A DNA stretch of 34,581 nt from positions 1 to 34,581 of the forward strand of contig JABZFM010000039.1 in NCBI GenBank assembly GCA_014237465.1, given 5' to 3'. Origin of the DNA: Desulfobacteraceae bacterium (GTDB lineage: Bacteria; Desulfobacterota; Desulfobacteria; Desulfobacterales; Desulfosalsimonadaceae). This document shows, piece by piece, positions 15,764 to 23,685 of this stretch (within the stretch, counting starts at the first letter, position 1; the number at the start of each line of letters is the position of its first letter). Made by a program: the position numbers and the translations under genes. The notes beneath the pieces are model-generated. The model saw only the letters and a list, made by a program, of their open reading frames with translations, ran no database searches and was not told where the DNA came from.

Positions 15764-17486
15764 AGCAAGAATACCGGCCCAGAACAAATTCGCCAACCTG
15801 AAATCCTATGAAAACTTTTTGCCTGATTTTCATTGGGCGGATATAGAAAAAGAATTTTCATGGGCTGGCACGGACCGGATGAATATTATCGCCGAGTCCA
15901 TCGACCGGTGGGCCGAGGACCAGCAACGATGCGCCCATGACGCCCTGATCTTTTCAAAAGGCGGTCAGGTGCAGACCTATTCCTATCAACAGCTAAAGAT
16001 CAAGTCCTGCCAATGGGCCGGTTTGCTTACAAAATACGGGTTTAAAGCCGGTGATCGGCTAATCATCCTTCTGCCGCCCTGCCCGGAAATATTTTTTGCC
16101 ATGTCTGCCTGCGCCCGGATGGGTGTTATCTTCTGCCCGGTATTTTCCAGCTCCGGCTTTTATGAGCTGGAAATCCGACTGGAAAGCACCACGCCAAGGG
16201 GAATTCTCACCCTGCCGGACCTTGTGGAAAAAATATCCTATGAATTTGCCGGACAGATCCAGCATATTTTCCTGACCCAGGGACCGGCCCCGGGATTATT
16301 TTCAAATGAGGTCATGATCACCGGCCTGCCCGAACAGATGCCGTCTGAATTCGAACCGGAAATACTCTCCGGAGACACCCCGCTTTACCTGATTTACACA
16401 TCCGGTTCCACCCGGCCACCCAAGGGCGTCATTCACACCCACCGGGAGATGACCGGCATGCTCGCATCCGCCAGGTGGGTGCTTGACGTCAAGCCCAACT
16501 CAGTTCTTTGGACAGACGCGGATCCGGCATGGGTGACCGGAACCGTTTACGGCGCGTTTGCACCCTGGCTGTGCGGGGTCACCTCTTTTGTCCAGGGAGA
16601 TCCGTTTACGGCCGCCAACTGGTACTGGACCCTTGAGAAATTCAAGGTGTCGGTCTGGTATACCACACCAAAAATTATCCGCGATCTGATGGATGCCGGC
16701 GACGACCTGCCGTCACGGTATGACTTAAACGCCTTAAGACATATCACATGTGTCGGCGCCCCCCTGATCCCGGAACTGTTGTACTGGGTCGGGGAACACC
16801 TGAAATGTTACCCGCATGACACCTGGTGGATGACCGAAACCGGCATTATCTGTATTGCCAACCTTCCCTGCAATGACATCAAACCCGGCTCCATCGGCAA
16901 ACCACTGCCCGGCATCGAAGCCGCCATTTTAGATGAAAACGGGGAACCTCTTCCGGCCCTGTCCCTTGGAGAGCTGGCGTTAAAATGCCCCTGGCCCGGC
17001 CTGACCATCGGCTTGTGGCAGGACAATGACCGGTTTCAGCGATATTTTATAGACGACAAATGGTTTCTCACCGGTGATATTGCCTTAGAGGATGAAGAGG
17101 GATATTTTTACCACCAGGGAAGAAATGATGATCTGTTAAAAGCCGGCGGCGACAAGGTCATCGGTCCGTTTGAAATCGAACAGATATTGTGCGTCCACCC
17201 GGCAGTGGCTGAAGCGGCCGTTATTTCAAAAGGCAGCGAGCCCGGCAAAGGCATATCCTATTTAAAGGCATTTATCACCCTGAAAAAAGGATATATCCAG
17301 TCCACGCGTCTAAATTATGAAATCAAGGCGTTTTTAAAGGGCAACCTGGCGCCGGATATTGTCATCCAGGATATCATCTTTTTAGACAAACTCCCCAAAA
17401 CCCGAAGCGGCAAGCTTCTCCGCCGGGTTCTGCGGGCCCGGGAGCTGGGAATTCCGGGGGGGGAATCATTAAATATGCAGGATTAA
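15756..17486 (+). CDS. AcsA-type AMP-forming acyl-CoA synthetase
   Basis: 576 residues, the length of Bacillus AcsA/medium-chain acyl-CoA synthetases rather than classical Acs. The ATG overlaps the deacetylase gene by 8 bases and has a CGGAG site. Motifs are the P-loop TSGSTRPPKG (Arg replaces the usual Gly), DPAWVTGTVYG, DTWWMTETG, WFLTGDIALEDEEGYFYHQGR, and PKTRSGKLLRRVLRA with catalytic Lys553. It should activate a short- or medium-chain carboxylate as an acyl-adenylate and then a thioester. Translational coupling to the deacetylase implies shared regulation by lysine acetylation. Substrate identity cannot be read from the sequence. Confidence 0.92.
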   Translation: MIKARIPAQNKFANLKSYENFLPDFHWADIEKEFSWAGTDRMNIIAESIDRWAEDQQRCAHDALIFSKGGQVQTYSYQQLKIKSCQWAGLLTKYGFKAGDRLIILLPPCPEIFFAMSACARMGVIFCPVFSSSGFYELEIRLESTTPRGILTLPDLVEKISYEFAGQIQHIFLTQGPAPGLFSNEVMITGLPEQMPSEFEPEILSGDTPLYLIYTSGSTRPPKGVIHTHREMTGMLASARWVLDVKPNSVLWTDADPAWVTGTVYGAFAPWLCGVTSFVQGDPFTAANWYWTLEKFKVSVWYTTPKIIRDLMDAGDDLPSRYDLNALRHITCVGAPLIPELLYWVGEHLKCYPHDTWWMTETGIICIANLPCNDIKPGSIGKPLPGIEAAILDENGEPLPALSLGELALKCPWPGLTIGLWQDNDRFQRYFIDDKWFLTGDIALEDEEGYFYHQGRNDDLLKAGGDKVIGPFEIEQILCVHPAVAEAAVISKGSEPGKGISYLKAFITLKKGYIQSTRLNYEIKAFLKGNLAPDIVIQDIIFLDKLPKTRSGKLLRRVLRARELGIPGGESLNMQD

Positions 17487-17738
17487 CGATGCCTGCGTAA
17501 AAAATTCAATTTCTGCGTTGCGCTGCATCCTTCATCACTCAACGTAGCAAGCTACGCCTCGCTCTTCAGGATTTGCGCGCCTTGAACTTGAAACTTTTTT
17601 CTTTGCCATCGGGTATTTTATAAAAATTTCGGTAGGCGAGCTACAGCTTCATCCTTTATGCCTTGAAAATGAACGAATCAAAACGTTGAGAAAACCGGGT
17701 GCAGATTCTCTTTTGCTTTTTCTAAGTAAGGTACCCGA

Positions 17739-17775
17739 TTGTAGGCCGGATTAGCGCGTGAGCGCGTAATCCGGC
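17739..17775. repeat. 37-bp REP-like hairpin, left copy
   Basis: Begins TTGTAGGCCGGATTAG and ends GTAATCCGGC. The inner arms GCCGGATTA and TAATCCGGC pair around a GCGCGTGAGCGC centre. A copy with one mismatch lies at 22514-22550 in the same orientation, on the other side of the tetR and glycyl-radical-enzyme genes. Confidence 0.85.
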
Positions 17776-17953
17776 GATTCAAGGTATCAGAAGTCAGGTT
17801 TCTGTTGTCAGGTTTCAGTCTTTTAGGGTGCATTTTATAAAAAAATGAACATCGAATAATGATGTCGCTCCGCTCCGCAAATTATTTTAGAAGCGAATAA
17901 AAAAAAACAATGCCGATTCTTTAATAACTATTTCGTTTACCTGCTTATCTGCT

Positions 17954-18088
17954 TTAGTTAAGTTGAGCTTAATGTCCCAAAATTCAGAAAATTATCGGCA
18001 GGCACGGTGGCCTGCCCTACGGGGTTTTGCAATAATCTTCGTAGAGTCGGCCACCGTGCCGACCGATCAAACTTGACTTAACTTAATC
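17954..18088. repeat. Nested inverted repeat, MITE-like
   Basis: Outer arms TTAGTTAAGTTGAG and CTTGACTTAACTTAA pair imperfectly. Inner arms GGCACGGTGGCC (18001-18012) and GGCCACCGTGCC (18049-18060) pair perfectly and extend on both sides with few mismatches. The size of about 135 bp, nested arms and lack of coding suggest a non-autonomous mobile repeat. Confidence 0.6.
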
Positions 18089-18172
18089 GAAGTAGATAAC
18101 CATATTCGTTTATTTTCAGCGTTTTGATTCTCGCAAAAAAAATTAATTAATTCTTCTCCGCTAAAATATCAT

Positions 18173-18264
18173 GTAGGGCGGATTAGCAAAGCGTAATCCG
18201 CCATATGTCTCAACCCGGCTCACCGACCACATGCGGTGGATTACGCTTCGCTAATCCACCCTAC
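18173..18264. repeat. Paired REP-like palindrome
   Basis: The left arm 18173-18202 (starting GTAGGGCGGATTAGC) and right arm 18235-18264 (ending GCTAATCCACCCTAC) are inverted copies matching at 27 of 30 bases. Each arm is itself palindromic around GGATTAGC...GCGTAATCC. The arrangement resembles bacterial interspersed mosaic elements made of two opposed REPs. Confidence 0.75.
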
Positions 18265-18341
18265 GCAGCTGTAAACTTATTCATTACCAATGATGTAATG
18301 AACAGTTATTTATTTTGATTTTCCGAAGCTGATTTTTATAT

Positions 18342-18382
18342 TTGACTTTTCTCCTGAACAACGTTAATTTAACACTGTTAAA
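18342..18382 (+). promoter_or_regulatory. tetR promoter with 15-bp palindromic operator
   Basis: TTGACT (18342-18347) and TAATTT (18365-18370) are spaced by 17 bases. The sequence TTTAACACTGTTAAA at 18368-18382 is a perfect 7-bp inverted repeat around one base. It overlaps the -10 element and the expected transcription start. Autoregulation by the TetR protein encoded 30 bases downstream is the natural reading, and the glycyl radical enzyme gene would be controlled with it. Confidence 0.65.
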
Positions 18383-18412
18383 CTATAAAATTTAATGCCA
18401 TCAGGAGCACCT

Positions 18413-19063
18413 ATGCCCAAAGCCATTCGAAGTCCGGAAGAAATTGAAACCGTTAAAAACGACATCCTCACGACGGCCCTGAAACTGATGTGCGATGACG
18501 GATTTGACGCCCTGTCCATGAGAAAACTGGCCACGCGACTGAAAATGACCGCCGCCAACATTTACAATTATTATAAGAACAAGGATGACCTGTATCTTGC
18601 TATACAGACCCGGGGATTTCAGATGATCGTGGACCGGTTTCAGGAAATTTATGCGTCAGATCAACCGACCCGGGAGAAACTCCATGACATGATGCACGCA
18701 TATCTCAAATTCGGTGTCGGGTACCCGGATTATTATGAAATCATGTTCAGCCGGAACACGCCCAAATATGCGGACTACAAAGGGACCCCCATGGAACCCA
18801 CCGCATACGTCGAAAAACAAACCGCTCTCAAAGTCTCCGAAATCACGACCCGGACGATCATGGAACTCTATGACGGGAGTGATGCGATTGACGAGAATGA
18901 AGCCTTGTACCGGACGATTATCGTCTGGAGCACGCTTCACGGCGTGGTCAACCTGTTTAACAGCCGCGTTCTGCAGGAGGTTGAAGAAGCCTCCGAAGAA
19001 CTGATTTACAGATTAATCAATGACTTGATGAAGATTGCAATCAAACCGAAAAACGAAGCGTAA
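18413..19063 (+). CDS. TetR/AcrR-family transcriptional regulator
   Basis: 216 residues from ATG 18413, which has AGGAG 5 bases upstream; an ATG at 18395 is in frame but lacks a ribosome site. The N-terminal helix-turn-helix (about 34-55) reads LSMRKLATRLKMTAANIYNYY followed by KNKDDLYLAI, typical of TetR. The C-terminal ligand domain contains WSTLHGVVNL, the Trp-His-Gly signature of the WHG-type TetR C-terminal domain. It is 33 bases upstream of the glycyl radical enzyme on the same strand, so it probably senses that enzyme's substrate or product and represses both genes. Confidence 0.92.
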   Translation: MPKAIRSPEEIETVKNDILTTALKLMCDDGFDALSMRKLATRLKMTAANIYNYYKNKDDLYLAIQTRGFQMIVDRFQEIYASDQPTREKLHDMMHAYLKFGVGYPDYYEIMFSRNTPKYADYKGTPMEPTAYVEKQTALKVSEITTRTIMELYDGSDAIDENEALYRTIIVWSTLHGVVNLFNSRVLQEVEEASEELIYRLINDLMKIAIKPKNEA

Positions 19064-19096
19064 ACGTCACTTTAATCGCTCAACAGGAGGAAACCG

Positions 19097-22000
19097 ATGA
19101 ACACCCGAGATATACAGCAACTTTTGTCCGCTCTTCTGGTCACCCCCGAAAGAAGCCTTACCGGACAAAGCTTTAAAAACATAGGGAAAAGCCTGGTATT
19201 TAATTCCTTATCCCACATTCTCCTGCAACTGATGGCGGTTCTTTTCAACCGGCGGGCAAAATTCAATCAATATCTCAAAGGATCTGACGGATGGATTAAT
19301 TTTAAAATCGGGTTTCAAACCGATACCGAAAGTATCCGGCAGACAGCGGTATTTTTTAATGGTAAAATATCCGTGATTCGTAAAATCGCCGAAGACGCGG
19401 ATGTGATTTTACGATTTTCAGATGAAAAAGCGCTCCTCGAAATGCTCCAGGTCACTCCGAATGAGGTGCTTGGCCTGATTTTAAAAAACCGGATGATCCT
19501 TGACGGCAACCTGGCCTACCTCCAGCTCTTTAATTATTATGTCTCTCTGCTGATGGGGAACAAGCACCAGAAAATGCTTGAAAAAGCGCATCAATCAGAC
19601 ATATCTGAAAGAAAGAAACGCTATGATCAATTCAAACCGCAACTTTCACAAGAGCTTATCACCAGACATCTTTACCGGATGGAAGCCCCAAACTCAGATC
19701 CGGCAAAAGACCCCGGCGTTATCTGCCTGAAAGATCCCTTTCTGGCGGAATTTGGTCTAAATGATTTCCCGCGGCTGGAAGAATTTCGTGATGACTATTT
19801 TAATATTAAACCGGAAATTTGCGCAGAACGGGCTGAACTTTTGACCCAATGGTTCAGAAAAAACGGGTTTGAAAAAGACAGCACCGGAAAAAAATGGGTG
19901 CCCGAACTCCGCCAGGCCATGGCATTTAAATTTCTGATGGAAAATAAGAAACCCATTATCCGAAAAAATGACCTGATCGCCGGAACCACGACGACCAATG
20001 ACACCATCGGCGTCATTGTCTATCCGGATGCCCAGGGTGTCATGGTTTGGGGTGAACTGGGATCCATTGATAAACGGGTGTTGAACCCGTATGCCATTTC
20101 AGACAAAACCGCAAAAAAACTGCACTACGACATTTTCCCTTTCTGGGCCAAACGAAATTTCCGTGAATTCGTCAGAACCAACTTTGATTACCCTCATTGC
20201 CAGCGAATTGAAGAGCGGTGGGTGGCCTATTTTGTGTGGAAATCCGTGGGCATTTCCCATACCATCCCGGATTTCAAATCCCTGCTGGAAAAAGGAGCAT
20301 CCGGCATCATTGAGGACATCACCCGCCAACTGAATATAGAGGACTTAAGCAAAGAACAGGTCATCGCCCTTCAATCCATGAGAATCACCCTTGAAGGGCT
20401 TTATGCGTATGCGCACAACCTGTCAAAAACCGCTACCCATCAGGCCAGGTCAGAAACCAGCCTGAAACGGCAACAAGAACTCATCCGCCTGGCAAACATC
20501 TGCTCCAAAGTCCCTATGCAGCCTGCCGCCACCCTGGACGAAGCCGTGAACCTTCTCAATATCGCATGGGTGGCATTAAACCTTGAAAATGCCAATACCG
20601 GATTTTCCTTCGGACGTCTGGATCAGCTGCTGCAGCCGTTTTTTATCATGGATATGGAAAAACTGGAAACAGATAAGGAGAAGGCCGCATATATCAAAAC
20701 CGCCATTGAACTGATCGGTTCACTGTTTCTTCGTTTTTCAGATCACCTGCCCCTGTCACCGGATATCGGTAACTACCTGTTCGGGGGGGCGTCTTCCACC
20801 CAGGCGCTCACCATCGGGGGCATGACACCGGACGGTAAAGACGCGGTCAATGACATGACCTATATCATGTTAAAAGCCGCCGAGATGCTCGGTCTGCGTG
20901 ACGTGAACGTCAACGCCCGCTTTCACCCGGATGTCAACAGCAGCACCTATCTGAAACGGCTGTGCGAGGTAAATATCATCACCGCCGGCACCCCGTCCAT
21001 GCATAACGACAAGGCGGTGTTTGAGGCACTCAAACAGCATGATTATCCGGTTGAAGATATGCGCGACTGGTCCGCCACCGGGTGCGTGGAGCCGACCATC
21101 TCCGGAAAGCATATGGGCCATACCGGTTCTATTTTATTTAATATGGTAGCGCCTCTTGAGATGGCGTTAAACAATGGGTCCCACCCGCTGATGAACTGGG
21201 ACCCGGGCCCGAAAACAGGCAGCATTGAAAATAATAATTTTAAATCCTTTGATGACTTTTTTAATGCCTATGCCGCGCAAACAAAATATTTAATCCGCCA
21301 GGCGGTGGAATTTAACAATATGCTGGCCGAAGCCCATGTGGCCTACCGCCCCACACCGCTACTGTCGGCCATGATGGCCGGGTCCATTGAGAAGGCGGCA
21401 GATGTCACCAAAGGCGGGGCCAAATACAACACTTCCGGCACATCCAATATCGGTCTGGCCGATGTGACAGATTCCATGATGGTGATCAAACAGCTGGTGT
21501 TTGAGGAAAAATCAGTCTTGTTTACAAAACTTAAATCAGCCCTTGACACCAATTTTGAAAACGACCCGGCCCTGCATGCCATGATCATGAGCAAGGTCCC
21601 CAAATTCGGGTCCGGCAGTCCGGAAACCATTGACATGGCCAACCGGATTGCCCGCATGGTGCATGCGATTCACCACAGTCAGAGCAATTATCGGGGCGGG
21701 AAATACACCACCGGGTTCTGGTCCATGTCCCAGCATGTGGCCTATGGGTCGCTGTCCGGGGCCTTGCCCTCCGGACGTCTTTACGGCAAGGCCTTCACGC
21801 CGGGACTCACCCCGCACCCGTCAGCATCCAAAAGCTTTTTGGACAATATCCGGGACGTGGCTCAGCTGGATCCTGAAACCATGGACAATAATATCGCGTT
21901 TAATGTAAAACTGAATTTAAGCCCGGAAGACACCCGGGAAAAAAGCGTGGATATCATGGCGTCCTATGTTCAAACCTACTTTGACATGGGCGGCATGCAG

Positions 22001-22165
22001 CTCCAGTTTAACGTGGTGACATCGGAAACCTTAAAAGACGCCATGGCCAACCCGGAAAACTACAAACACCTCATGGTTCGGATCTCCGGGTATAACGCCT
22101 ATTTTACCATGCTTAATAAGGAAATTCAGCTGGAGCTCATTGAGCGGGCAGAATACGCAACATGA
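19097..22165 (+). CDS. Glycyl radical enzyme with N-terminal SCP2-like domain
   Basis: 1022 residues after a strong AGGAGG site. Residues about 190-1022 are a pyruvate-formate-lyase-family barrel. The thiyl-radical Cys663 lies in ATGCVEP with Glu665, as in the dehydratase/lyase branch (glycerol dehydratase, choline trimethylamine-lyase type). The C-terminal radical Gly998 lies in RISGYNAYF. The first 190 residues are extra for the family. Residues about 55-155 (ADVILRFSDEKALLEML, MILDGNLAYLQLF) resemble an SCP2 lipid-carrier domain. Cys-x-Glu points to elimination chemistry; the substrate is unknown, and a hydrophobic or CoA/lipid-like one is my inference from SCP2. No radical-SAM activating enzyme lies in the window. 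Confidence 0.93.
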   Translation: MNTRDIQQLLSALLVTPERSLTGQSFKNIGKSLVFNSLSHILLQLMAVLFNRRAKFNQYLKGSDGWINFKIGFQTDTESIRQTAVFFNGKISVIRKIAEDADVILRFSDEKALLEMLQVTPNEVLGLILKNRMILDGNLAYLQLFNYYVSLLMGNKHQKMLEKAHQSDISERKKRYDQFKPQLSQELITRHLYRMEAPNSDPAKDPGVICLKDPFLAEFGLNDFPRLEEFRDDYFNIKPEICAERAELLTQWFRKNGFEKDSTGKKWVPELRQAMAFKFLMENKKPIIRKNDLIAGTTTTNDTIGVIVYPDAQGVMVWGELGSIDKRVLNPYAISDKTAKKLHYDIFPFWAKRNFREFVRTNFDYPHCQRIEERWVAYFVWKSVGISHTIPDFKSLLEKGASGIIEDITRQLNIEDLSKEQVIALQSMRITLEGLYAYAHNLSKTATHQARSETSLKRQQELIRLANICSKVPMQPAATLDEAVNLLNIAWVALNLENANTGFSFGRLDQLLQPFFIMDMEKLETDKEKAAYIKTAIELIGSLFLRFSDHLPLSPDIGNYLFGGASSTQALTIGGMTPDGKDAVNDMTYIMLKAAEMLGLRDVNVNARFHPDVNSSTYLKRLCEVNIITAGTPSMHNDKAVFEALKQHDYPVEDMRDWSATGCVEPTISGKHMGHTGSILFNMVAPLEMALNNGSHPLMNWDPGPKTGSIENNNFKSFDDFFNAYAAQTKYLIRQAVEFNNMLAEAHVAYRPTPLLSAMMAGSIEKAADVTKGGAKYNTSGTSNIGLADVTDSMMVIKQLVFEEKSVLFTKLKSALDTNFENDPALHAMIMSKVPKFGSGSPETIDMANRIARMVHAIHHSQSNYRGGKYTTGFWSMSQHVAYGSLSGALPSGRLYGKAFTPGLTPHPSASKSFLDNIRDVAQLDPETMDNNIAFNVKLNLSPEDTREKSVDIMASYVQTYFDMGGMQLQFNVVTSETLKDAMANPENYKHLMVRISGYNAYFTMLNKEIQLELIERAEYAT

Positions 22166-22727
22166 TGAATAAAGCAGGGGTCGGGGGTCGGGTCAGCGGA
22201 GATCTGGTTTTCTACTAAAAAACTTAATATCCAACCCGGAAAAGCTATCAAAAATTAATTAAAAGCTAAACTTTGAACATTCAACATCGAAGACGGATAT
22301 CGCTTCGCTCTATGATTCATAATAAAGGGAACTTAAGAAATAATCAGGCTTCAATAAACTAGATATGGATGGTAAAAAATAAAACAAAAAAAATCGACAG
22401 AATACCTTTCTGGAAGTTGAACGTTGGATGTTCGATGTTGATTTTCTCAGGTAGTGCCTCATTCTTCGAGACTCAAGCGCCTTGAACTTGGAACGTTTTA
22501 CACAGCCATAAGTTTGTAGGCTGGATTAGCGCGTGAGCGCGTAATCCGGCAGAACATGGTGTTAAGTGTCAGGTGCCGGAATAATTTGGTTACCACTCTG
22601 TTCCGGCAAATTTAATGCAGCCTTTTTTTTCAAATCCTGTTTAATTCAAGTTGCTCCAAACAATTTGTTATGCTAACAAATCAATTGTTTCAGGAAATAC
22701 AAAAAAACTTACAGTTTGAAGAATTCC
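22166..22727. other. Repeat-rich intergenic region after the glycyl radical enzyme
   Basis: No gene is seen in about 560 bases. It contains inverted relatives of a TTGAACATTCAACATCGAA string near 22272-22290 and GTTGGATGTTCGATGTTGA near 22422-22440. Then come GCGCCTTGAACTTGGAAC near 22478-22495, the REP-like hairpin 22514-22550, and a GTGTCAGGTGCCGG string. These mirror the cluster left of tetR. No clear terminator follows the enzyme gene. Confidence 0.6.
22514..22550. repeat. 37-bp REP-like hairpin, right copy
   Basis: Same orientation and one mismatch (CTGG for CCGG) relative to 17739-17775. Together the two copies bracket the TetR and glycyl-radical-enzyme genes. Confidence 0.85.
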
Positions 22728-23393
22728 ATGCACCTTGAAATCACTTCAGAGATTTTTCAGGTCGGCGGGTCAGGATATACCGCCCCCGAGGACGCGGCCA
22801 TCTATTTAATCTGCTTTAACGAAAAATCCGCCTTAGTTGACGCGGGTTGCGGAAACCGCCTGGACCGGCTGTACGGCAATATCTCCGAATGCAATATCAA
22901 CCCCGAAACCATTGAATACCTGCTGATCACCCACTGCCACTATGATCATACCGGAGGCGCGGCAAATGTCTGCAAGGATCTTTCCTGCAAAACAGTGGCC
23001 CATAAGCTGGACGCCCAATACCTGGAAAAAGGCAACAACACAGTGACCGCAGCCGACTGGTACGGCTCAAGCATCAAACCCTTTACAGTGGATCAGAAAA
23101 TTTCCAACAAACAAACCGACATCCTGCTGGGAGATAGAAAAATTACCGCCATCCACACTCCCGGTCATTCCCCCGGTTCCCTGGTGTTTCTAACCGAATC
23201 CGACGGCAAAAAGGTGTTGTTCGGCCAGGATGTTCACGGACCGCTGGCACCGGGTTTAAAATCCAACCGCAAGGATTACATCGCCTCTCTGGAAAAAATG
23301 ATCTCCCTGGATGCGGATATTCTGTGCGAAGGACATTTCGGGATTTACACGGGAAAAAATAAGATCCGGAAATTCATCAAATCCTTCTTATAA
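22728..23393 (+). CDS. MBL-fold metallo-hydrolase (glyoxalase II-like)
   Basis: 221 residues from ATG 22728; TTG 22716 is an alternative start four codons upstream, and neither has a strong ribosome site. The metal-binding motif HCHYDH (HxHxDH) is intact. It is followed by the later ligands His in HTPGHSPGSLVF, Asp in FGQDVHGPL, and His in CEGHFGIY. This set binds two metal ions in thioesterase- and lactonase-type MBL hydrolases. It lies 560 bases after the glycyl radical enzyme across a repeat cluster, so linkage is possible but weak. The substrate cannot be assigned; thioester or lactone hydrolysis is the common family activity. Confidence 0.88.
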   Translation: MHLEITSEIFQVGGSGYTAPEDAAIYLICFNEKSALVDAGCGNRLDRLYGNISECNINPETIEYLLITHCHYDHTGGAANVCKDLSCKTVAHKLDAQYLEKGNNTVTAADWYGSSIKPFTVDQKISNKQTDILLGDRKITAIHTPGHSPGSLVFLTESDGKKVLFGQDVHGPLAPGLKSNRKDYIASLEKMISLDADILCEGHFGIYTGKNKIRKFIKSFL

Positions 23394-23685
23394 AGCTGCA
23401 TAAACTTTTCAAGGTTTAAAGAGGCATTATGAATATTCCAATACCAAACAAAAAAGATTGCATACCCGCTTTGTAATTGATAATCTTTTATAAAAGTTAC
23501 ATTCAACTTCCATTTCACCTGACCGACATCTCTACAGCCTTCATCTCCATTGTTTACCAATATCAATTTCAGATGTGCCTGACAGTGAGATCCTTTCCAT
23601 GAAATTCTATTGGGGAACCGGAAGTCGTTGATCAAGCATCAAGTAACGAATATCCATGATTTGAAAATTTAAAAGGATTCCCAAA

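Larger units (their letters stand above)
17487..18341. other. Repeat-rich intergenic region, no gene
   Basis: About 850 bases without a credible reading frame. From left to right: a repeat containing the hairpin CGTAGCAAGCTACG, the string GCGCCTTGAACTTGAAAC, a hairpin at 17739-17775, TCAGG-type strings, a nested inverted repeat at 17954-18088, and a paired palindrome at 18173-18264. Several of these recur at 22270-22580, beyond the glycyl radical enzyme. Confidence 0.7.

Noticed and set aside
18173-18264. Possible CRISPR-like spaced repeats
   Set aside because: Only two copies in inverted orientation with a single spacer; this is a paired REP palindrome, not a direct-repeat array.
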